Below are positions 58,350 to 64,000 of a stretch of DNA of 64,000 nucleotides, piece after piece; the first letter of the stretch is position 1, and each line of letters opens with the position of its first letter. A model generated the notes under the pieces. The model searched no databases, was not told where the DNA came from, and worked only from the letters and a program-made list of their open reading frames with translations. Where the stretch lies: the NCBI GenBank assembly GCA_041398565.1, contig JAWKUN010000006.1, positions 186,001-250,000 of the forward strand, read 5' to 3'. This DNA comes from DATGPD01 sp041398565. GTDB taxonomy: Bacteria > Planctomycetota > UBA1135 > UBA2386. Both the position numbers and the translations under genes were made by a program.

Positions 58350-59388
58350 CGATGCCGCCCGTCCAGACGCTGGGGGCGCGCATCGAGCCGGTCGCCAGAC
58401 GGTAGCCGTAGACGCGGGTGACCGGCGCAGGCGTGGTCGTCGCGTTGGGGAAGGTGTTGGAGCGACCGTTCGACAGCGCCAGCGGCAGCCCGGCCTGCCC
58501 GATGTCCACGGCGGCGGCCTGCGAGTAGAGGGTCAGACCGACCGTGCTGGCGGCGAACGGCAGGTGGAGATCGAACTCCGGCACCGTGCCCGACGCATCG
58601 GAGACGCCGAGCGGCACTTGCACCGTGGGCAGCGCATAGACCGCCCCGCACAGGCCAGGCAGCATGATGTTCGACTGCGCCGAGTCGATGAAGAGGTAGG
58701 CCGGCGACGTCACCGGCGCGCGCGTCACGTTGAACGCGGTGCGGAAGCGGACGTACTGGTTCTTGAACGTGGCCGCCAGCGACATCGCCGCCGACTGACC
58801 GGTGGCGACGCATCCGGTGCCGATGACCGTCCCCGAGGTGCTGAGGCCGGTGGAGCCGGAGACCGACTGGAAGTCGTTGCCGTAGTCGCTGGCCGAGGCG
58901 TTGTTGGTGACGCGCAGCTCCCACAGGAACGGATCGACGCCCAGGTAGACCCACGGCTGGTCGAGCGGGATGACGAAGTCCCACGGCGCCGGCGAGCTCA
59001 CGGCCGGATTCGTCCAGTCAGGCAGGCTGACCGCCCGGCTCACGAACACGTTCACCGGCGGAGCCTTGTAGTTGGCGCTGTAGTTCTCCGAGATGGCGCC
59101 AGGCAGGACCGAGTCGGCCAGGTAGACGCCGATGTCGATGGTGCGGGCGAACCAAGTCGTGTCGAGACCGGCGACCGCGTCACGCCGCCACGAGATGCGT
59201 TGGATGGTGAACGGCGATTGGCCGACGCTCGTCTCGTCGAGCTGCTGCCAGGTCAAGTCGGTGTACTTGAACAGGATGTAGTCGTGGTTGCTGCTGCCCT
59301 CGGTGGTGAGGTAGCCGGACGGGCTGGTGAACTGAGCGGCAGCCGCGCTGGCGAGACAGCAAGTGAGGAGGAGAAAGGGGTTCTTCAT
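58333..59388 (-). CDS. Secreted protein of planctomycete type
   Basis: 351 aa with a signal peptide (MKNPFLLLTCCLASAAAAQF). The rest is beta-rich (YILFKYTDLTWQQLDETSVG, WVYLGVDPFLWELRVTNNA) and ends in a segment (FAASTVGLTLYSQAAAVDIG, LPLALSNGRSN) very similar in style to the C-terminus of the serine hydrolase at 28499-31141. Such lectin-like or jelly-roll-like modules are frequent in planctomycete secretomes. No catalytic motif recognised. Confidence 0.6.
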   Translation of the reverse strand: MKNPFLLLTCCLASAAAAQFTSPSGYLTTEGSSNHDYILFKYTDLTWQQLDETSVGQSPFTIQRISWRRDAVAGLDTTWFARTIDIGVYLADSVLPGAISENYSANYKAPPVNVFVSRAVSLPDWTNPAVSSPAPWDFVIPLDQPWVYLGVDPFLWELRVTNNASASDYGNDFQSVSGSTGLSTSGTVIGTGCVATGQSAAMSLAATFKNQYVRFRTAFNVTRAPVTSPAYLFIDSAQSNIMLPGLCGAVYALPTVQVPLGVSDASGTVPEFDLHLPFAASTVGLTLYSQAAAVDIGQAGLPLALSNGRSNTFPNATTTPAPVTRVYGYRLATGSMRAPSVWTGGIVTRFD

Positions 59389-59676
59389 GAAGGATCGAGG
59401 AGAAAACGCGGCGACACAGTCGCTGCCGCCGGCCCCTCGATGGTACTCCCCCCCGGACGAACCAACAGGGTGGAGTCAGACACCGACATTCGTACGTTGC
59501 TACGGAGGCGTAACAGTCGGCTGGGAAAGAACGGCGAGCCATTGCGCAGGATCCGCGCGTAGATACCGTCCCAACGCGTCGTCCGGGAAGAGTCGTCCTT
59601 GGCGACGTATCCGACGCTGGCGCTCGCCCCATCCCGTCCAGCGCATCCGAGACCCCGGGGCACTTTCGAGAATCCC
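59389..59676. other. Divergent intergenic region with REP-like motif
   Basis: 288 bp between two divergent secreted-protein genes. It holds a diverged copy (59464-59514) of the AACAG-GTGGAGTCAG-ACCGACAT motif seen at 63463-63554. Otherwise nothing is seen. Confidence 0.45.
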
Positions 59677-60786
59677 ATGAAGTCGATCCGTATCCCTCTG
59701 CTGATTTCGCTGCTGGCGCCCGTCGCCGCGGCCCAAGACGGCGCCCCTACCCCGCCGAACGCAAACGACCCCGCCTACGCACCGCTGAAGGCCTTCGTCG
59801 GCACGTGGACGTGCGACGTCAACTACCTGGGCACCAGCAGCAAGGCGACCGAGACCTTCGAGCCGCTGTGCAACGGACTCTTCATGAAGAGCATCGTGCA
59901 CGGCTCGTTCAATGGCCAGCCGTTCCACGGCCTGTCCATCTGGGGCTACGACCCCCAGGCCAAGAACTACGTCAACGTGTGGGTCGACTCGACGGGCACG
60001 ACGCCCGCATGGTCCACCGCCACCTACGACGCCACGACCAAGACGATGACGTCGAGCAGTGAGATGGGCGGCATGAAGATGCGCGGCGTGCTCAAGTGGA
60101 CCAGCCCGGACGCGTTCGAGGAGAAGACCTACAACCTCCAGGGCGACAAGCAGGTCGAGCACATGACCATCAAGCGCACGCGCGCCAAGGCCGGCGCAGC
60201 GACCGCGGTCAGCGATGCCGCCAGCGTTGCCGGCGAGACCAAGGTGCAAGCCGAGAAGGCCGCCACCGCCGTCGCCGAGCCGGTGACCACGAATCCCGCC
60301 AGCAACGATCTGCTCAAGACCGTGGGCAAGTGGGACGTCGTGATGAAGGTCATGGGCCCCGACGGCACGGCGATGGAGTTCAAGGGCAAGGAGTCGAACA
60401 GCGCTGCCTGCAACGGCCTGTGGGTCTGGTCCGACTTCCACTCCGACGACTTCATGGGCACGCCCTTCACCGGTGCCGGCCTCCTCGGCTACGACCCGTC
60501 GACGAAGAAGTACACGAGCGTGTGGGTCGACAGCATGAGCCCGCACATCACCAAGCTGAGCGGCTCCATGGACGCGAAGACCAAGGTCCTCACCTGCAAG
60601 GGCATGTCGAAGGACCCCGCGGGCAACGAGATGCCCATGCAGGAGAGCACGACCTGGACCAACGACGACGCGCGCATCTGCCGCTTCGAGTTCGGCTCGG
60701 GCGAGCAGACCATGAAGATGGAGCTGCACTACACCCGCGCGCACGAGGTGCCGGACCACGGCATCCCCGCCACCAAGATCAAGTGA
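59677..60786 (+). CDS. Secreted protein with two DUF1579 domains
   Basis: 369 aa with a signal peptide to about residue 19. Two similar halves, each starting LKAFVGTWTCDVN or LKTVGKWDVVMKV and containing CNGLF/CNGLW and a GYDPxxKxY segment, are DUF1579 domains, lipocalin-like beta barrels. A helical Ala-rich linker (about 175-215) joins them. Common in planctomycetes, function unknown. It ends 8 bp into the convergent TPR gene. Confidence 0.8.
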   Translation: MKSIRIPLLISLLAPVAAAQDGAPTPPNANDPAYAPLKAFVGTWTCDVNYLGTSSKATETFEPLCNGLFMKSIVHGSFNGQPFHGLSIWGYDPQAKNYVNVWVDSTGTTPAWSTATYDATTKTMTSSSEMGGMKMRGVLKWTSPDAFEEKTYNLQGDKQVEHMTIKRTRAKAGAATAVSDAASVAGETKVQAEKAATAVAEPVTTNPASNDLLKTVGKWDVVMKVMGPDGTAMEFKGKESNSAACNGLWVWSDFHSDDFMGTPFTGAGLLGYDPSTKKYTSVWVDSMSPHITKLSGSMDAKTKVLTCKGMSKDPAGNEMPMQESTTWTNDDARICRFEFGSGEQTMKMELHYTRAHEVPDHGIPATKIK

Positions 60787-61618
60787 TCGCGCGAGTCGCG
60801 AGGCTCGCCGCCGGCGCGGCGGGCGACCACTTGGCAGGCGGACTGGCCGGCAAAACGACGTCGTCGGCCCCGCCGATGTGAGTGCGAGCCGTCTCGAGCC
60901 ATCGTTGCACCTCGGCGTTGTCCGGGTCGAGACGGCGCGCGCACTCGAGCTCGCACAAAGCCTCCTGCCAGCGCTGCGCCGCGGCCATCGCCATGCCGAG
61001 GCCGAAGTGACCTTCGGCCGTCCCGGGTGACAAGCGGAGCATGCGCTCGAAGCAGCCGCGTGCGAGTTCGCTCTCACCAGCCTGAAGCAGGACCACGCCG
61101 GCCTGGAAGAGCAGCTCGGCCCGGCATGCTCGGTCTTGCAGAGCCGCCGCGGCCATCGCCGGGCCGAGTGACCCGAGCGGGTTGCGAATCTCGGTCAGGC
61201 GGCGGCGGGTGAGCACCAACGGGGCGTGCCGATCCGCGGCGAGCTTGCCCGCATCGCTGACGCACTCGAAGCCACCGACGACGGTCACCAGCGACAGGAC
61301 GAAGGCCGTCGAAAGCGCCGCCTCCCCGCCAGGCACGCCGCGACCGAACACGAGCGTCCCACCTTCCTTCAGAACGCGGCGCCAGGCCCGCAGCGTCTGC
61401 AGGGGGTCGGGCGCCGAACTCCACGCGCCAACGACCACGATGGTGTCGACAGAGCCGTCGGGCTCGGCCGAAACCGCCCCCGGCTGGCAAGAGATGGGGG
61501 TGGCGTCGGGGAAGACGCCGGGGTCCACGTCGCCGCAGAGCAAGGTGCGGCCGCGGACGGGCGGTGCGAGTGGCGGGGTCTGGGTGGCGGTTTGCATGGA
61601 CGTCGTCGTCCGAGTCAT
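60779..61618 (-). CDS. TPR protein with degenerate methyltransferase-like N-terminal part
   Basis: 279 aa from the ATG at 61618; in-frame ATGs exist further upstream and at 61597. The N-terminal half (VDTIVVVGAWSSAPDPLQTLRAWRRVLKEGGTLVFG) has the shape of the C-terminal end of a Rossmann methyltransferase without a SAM-binding loop. The C-terminal half has TPR units (FQAGVVLLQAGESELARGCF, WQEALCELECARRLDPDNAE). The combination recalls the N- and C-terminal parts of the glycosyltransferase at 14512-16995. Function unknown. Confidence 0.55.
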   Translation of the reverse strand: MTRTTTSMQTATQTPPLAPPVRGRTLLCGDVDPGVFPDATPISCQPGAVSAEPDGSVDTIVVVGAWSSAPDPLQTLRAWRRVLKEGGTLVFGRGVPGGEAALSTAFVLSLVTVVGGFECVSDAGKLAADRHAPLVLTRRRLTEIRNPLGSLGPAMAAAALQDRACRAELLFQAGVVLLQAGESELARGCFERMLRLSPGTAEGHFGLGMAMAAAQRWQEALCELECARRLDPDNAEVQRWLETARTHIGGADDVVLPASPPAKWSPAAPAASLATRAIT

Positions 61619-61691
61619 CGGGAACCCGCCCAGGCCGGCTTGAGGCGCCGCCCCGTTGCCGTGGGGTTCACCGACACTGTATGAGCGGGAC

Positions 61692-63404
61692 ATGCGCGTC
61701 TCGCTCATCTTCCTGGTCGCCGCCGCGGGGTCGGCGCCGGCAGCCGGCCAGAGCACTACGCAGACACCGCCCGCCGCGGCCGGACAACCTACCGACGATC
61801 CGGCGCTGGCGGATCTGGCCGCCTTCGAAGCTTGGCTGGGCGCCTACAAGACCGGCGCCTTCCGCATGGTGAAGGACGGCGAGACCGACCTCGAGGCGAT
61901 CGCGGCGGTCGAGAAAGTGATGGCCGCCCTCGCCCGCTTCGATGACCTGACCGCCGGACGCAAGCTGTTCGAGGCAGCCTGGGTGTCGCCGGTGCAGGGT
62001 GGCGAAGCGACCGCGACCGAGCGCATGGACTTCTACCGCGAGACGCAGCCCTGGCGGGTGCACGATCTGGCGCGCCGGCACCTCGCGGCGCTGACCACGC
62101 CGGAGATCGAGACCTTCCTCATCGAACGCGTCAATCTCGCCGGCCGCGACTTCGCCCAACAGTCGATCGAGGAGCGCACCGCGGCAATGCGCGCGCTCGG
62201 AGAGCGCAAGAGCCTGCGTGGACTCCTGACGATCTTGAAGGCGGCCAAGAGGTTCCCCGGCCCCGACCGGGTGCGCGCGATCAACGTGCTGAGTCAGTAC
62301 GCGACGCTGGAGACCGTCCCCAGCTTCCTCGGCCTGCTCGACGACAAGGAGCCGAACGCGCGCATCGCCGCCCTCAACGGGCTGGCTCGTGCGCTGCAAC
62401 CGCACACTGACGAAACAGTCCACGCGCAAGTCGAACCACCGGTAGCCAAGGCGCGCGATGCCGCCGTCGCCGCCATTCGGCCTTTGCTGCTCAACGACAA
62501 GGTGTGGCAAGTGCGCGCCGCGGCCCGCGAGGCCCTGGTGGGGTTGCGCAGCAAGAGCTCGATTCCCGTGCTCATCGACGGTCTCGACGCGGAGCTCAAG
62601 CGCACCAAGGACCCCTGGTCGCTCGACGTGCGGCTGCACGACGCCCTCGAGCGAATGACCGGAGTCGAGATGCCGCCGGGCAAGGTCGACGGCTGGCGCG
62701 ATTTCTGGCGCAAGGAAGGTCGAGCCTTCGAGTACGTGCGCGCACAGGACAAGCGCCAGGCGCAACTCGTTGCGCGCGCGCAGGAGAACGCGCGCTACAG
62801 GAGCTTCTTCAAGCTCAGTCTCGACTCGGACCGAGTTCTGTTCGTCGTCGACCTCTCGGGTTCCATGCGTGAACCGGTTTCGTCGAAGGACACCGCAGCC
62901 GGCAACGCCACAGCCACCAAACACAAGCTGGTGATGGACGAGCTGAAGAAGATCGTCATGGCCATTCCCGATGGTGGCGGCTTCAACCTGGTGGCCTTCA
63001 GCGACCGTGTCCAGATCTGGCGCGCCAGCGAGATGGGCAAGCCGATGCTGGTGAAGATCGACGACCGGGCCCGCGATGAGCTGCTCGGCACGTTCCTCGA
63101 CAGTCTGCAGCCGAACGGGCCGACGAATCTGTACGCCGCGCTCGACGCGGCACTCGACTTCGCCGGCAGCGGCGTCAGCGACAAGTACTACGACGTCGGC
63201 TTCGACACGATGTATGTGCTCTCCGACGGCGCGCCGAGCTACGGCGAAGTGACCGACCGCGACGAGATCCTGAAGCGGGTGCGCGAAACCAATGCCTTGC
63301 GCCGGATCACCATCAACTGCGTGACCTTCGGCGACAAGAACGAGACCGAGTTCCTCGCGAAGCTGGCAGAGGAGAACGGCGGTCGGCACGTGCACATCGA
63401 GTAG
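61692..63404 (+). CDS. Secreted HEAT-repeat and von Willebrand factor A protein
   Basis: 570 aa. Signal peptide to about residue 19. Residues of about 140-320 hold HEAT-like repeats (RVRAINVLSQYATLETVPSF, VWQVRAAAREALVGLRSKSS). Residues of about 380-570 form a VWA domain with the metal-ion-dependent adhesion site: DLSGSMREP, GPTNLYAAL and VLSDGAPS. VWA domains bind protein ligands through a divalent cation. This combination is common in planctomycete envelope proteins, with ligand unknown. Confidence 0.75.
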   Translation: MRVSLIFLVAAAGSAPAAGQSTTQTPPAAAGQPTDDPALADLAAFEAWLGAYKTGAFRMVKDGETDLEAIAAVEKVMAALARFDDLTAGRKLFEAAWVSPVQGGEATATERMDFYRETQPWRVHDLARRHLAALTTPEIETFLIERVNLAGRDFAQQSIEERTAAMRALGERKSLRGLLTILKAAKRFPGPDRVRAINVLSQYATLETVPSFLGLLDDKEPNARIAALNGLARALQPHTDETVHAQVEPPVAKARDAAVAAIRPLLLNDKVWQVRAAAREALVGLRSKSSIPVLIDGLDAELKRTKDPWSLDVRLHDALERMTGVEMPPGKVDGWRDFWRKEGRAFEYVRAQDKRQAQLVARAQENARYRSFFKLSLDSDRVLFVVDLSGSMREPVSSKDTAAGNATATKHKLVMDELKKIVMAIPDGGGFNLVAFSDRVQIWRASEMGKPMLVKIDDRARDELLGTFLDSLQPNGPTNLYAALDAALDFAGSGVSDKYYDVGFDTMYVLSDGAPSYGEVTDRDEILKRVRETNALRRITINCVTFGDKNETEFLAKLAEENGGRHVHIE

Positions 63405-63462
63405 GGCCACATCGAAAGGCGACGACCCGGCGTTCACGAAGGACGAGCGGGTGCGCGCCGAA

Positions 63463-63554
63463 GTAACAGAGTGGAGTCAGGCACCGACATGTTCCTTCGC
63501 TAAGGGAAGACCCGCAGCGAAGTAACAGAGAGGAGCCTGACTCCACTCTGTTAC
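63463..63554. repeat. Inverted repeat with REP-like motif
   Basis: Perfect 20-bp arms GTAACAGAGTGGAGTCAGGC (63463-63482) and their complement (63535-63554) enclose a 52-bp loop that contains another partial copy. It follows the HEAT-VWA gene and ends 3 bp into the 3' end of the convergent pepE gene, so it may also terminate both transcripts. A diverged copy of one arm lies near 59464. Confidence 0.75.
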
Positions 63555-64000
63555 AGGAGGAAGGAGAGGTCGTGGGGTGGGGCGAACTCTTGGGGCGGGG
63601 CAGTGCGGCGGAACAGACGGGCGCTGGTCGTGCCGCGTAGCTCCATTCGGTTGCCTTCGACGCGCAGCATGCAACCTTCGCGCAGGGCGAGCACGGGGGT
63701 GGAGTTCTCCTCGTGGAACTGGCGCAGCCGCTCCTCGCGCGTCTCTCCCATGTGGCGACTGGCGGGATCGGGGTCGAGGTAGTGCGGATTGATCTGAAAT
63801 GGCACGAGTTCGAGCGCCGCGAACGACGGCGGCATGACGATGGGCATGTCGTTGGTCGTGCGGATCGATGGCGTCGCTACGTTGGTGCCGGCGCTGCTGC
63901 CGATGTAGGGCACGCCCGACCACGCGCGACGCGCGATGGCCCCCAGCAGGTTGGTCGAGTAGAGCGCCGCGAGCAGACGGAAGGTGTTGCCACCGCCGAC
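63551..64000 (-). CDS. pepE: Dipeptidase E, C-terminal part (gene cut by window edge)
   Basis: 150 codons visible, open to the right edge. GGGNTFRLLAALYSTNLLGA, the nucleophile elbow IGSSAGTNVATPSIRTTNDM (catalytic serine in GSSAG) and PFQINPHYLDPD with the histidine, then GETREERLRQFH, are diagnostic of peptidase family S51 dipeptidase E. It hydrolyses dipeptides with an N-terminal aspartate. The start and first third lie outside the window. Its stop lies in the inverted repeat at 63463-63554. Confidence 0.9.
   Translation of the reverse strand, partial: VGGGNTFRLLAALYSTNLLGAIARRAWSGVPYIGSSAGTNVATPSIRTTNDMPIVMPPSFAALELVPFQINPHYLDPDPASRHMGETREERLRQFHEENSTPVLALREGCMLRVEGNRMELRGTTSARLFRRTAPPQEFAPPHDLSFLL

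Overview
The window is GC-rich DNA (roughly 65-70 % G+C by eye) and looks like a chromosome segment of a motile member of the Planctomycetota. That placement is inference. It rests on two pairs of ECF sigma factor next to a large Ser/Thr kinase, a sulfatase, DUF1579 and other secreted proteins of planctomycete flavour, and an integron whose integrase is read in the same direction as its cassettes. No rRNA, complete tRNA or CRISPR array was found.

Region 1 (1-17 kb) is a flagellar regulation and filament locus. A minus-strand, translationally coupled block encodes an NtrC-type activator, a very short histidine kinase, a second response regulator with a STAS-like C-terminus, a membrane TPR-like protein and a secreted TPR protein that runs off the left edge. 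Divergently come three 275-aa flagellin paralogues, fliD, fliS and a small helical protein. The first two flagellins have sigma-28-type promoters (TCAA-N15-GCCGACAA and TCAA-N15-ACCGAGAA). A TPR protein and an 827-aa glycosyltransferase-TPR protein, possibly for flagellin glycosylation, follow.

Region 2 (17-32 kb) is mixed: BirA, a Fic-fold protein lacking the catalytic motif, a large secreted protein, an ECF sigma/kinase pair, a tandem 186-bp repeat, a sulfatase, a thioredoxin-like protein, a serine hydrolase with polyglycine-hydrolase-like repeats, and an EamA exporter.

Region 3 (about 32.3-49.05 kb) is a chromosomal integron and the most interesting part. intI (47931-49049, minus) carries the IntI-specific insert. 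Downstream of its 3' end lies an array of about fifteen cassettes, nearly all read on the minus strand and separated by recognisable attC sites with paired core boxes. Cargo includes a RibD/DHFR-like reductase, GNAT acetyltransferase, DUF433/DUF5615 toxin-antitoxin pair, DUF2019, DUF4826, a lipoprotein, small membrane proteins, a broken Shedu-like DUF4263 nuclease and a broken GIY-YIG (T5orf172-like) protein. Two copies of a 2.53-kb unit (tyrosine recombinase plus IS91-family HUH transposase) sit exactly between attC core sites and end in an attC-like structure, so the transposon appears to be packaged as an integron cassette. A 183-bp repeat, also present in tandem at 25.3 kb, is inserted in frame in the GNAT gene. 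Many one- or two-base indels cluster at 39.4-47.3 kb and may be gene decay or assembly error.

Region 4 (49-64 kb) holds a second, divergent ECF sigma/kinase pair (the kinase has a C-terminal WD40-like half), an AsmA-like protein, a CarS/DUF46-like membrane protein, a radical SAM-SPASM protein, secreted proteins, a HEAT-VWA protein and the C-terminal part of a dipeptidase E gene cut by the right edge.
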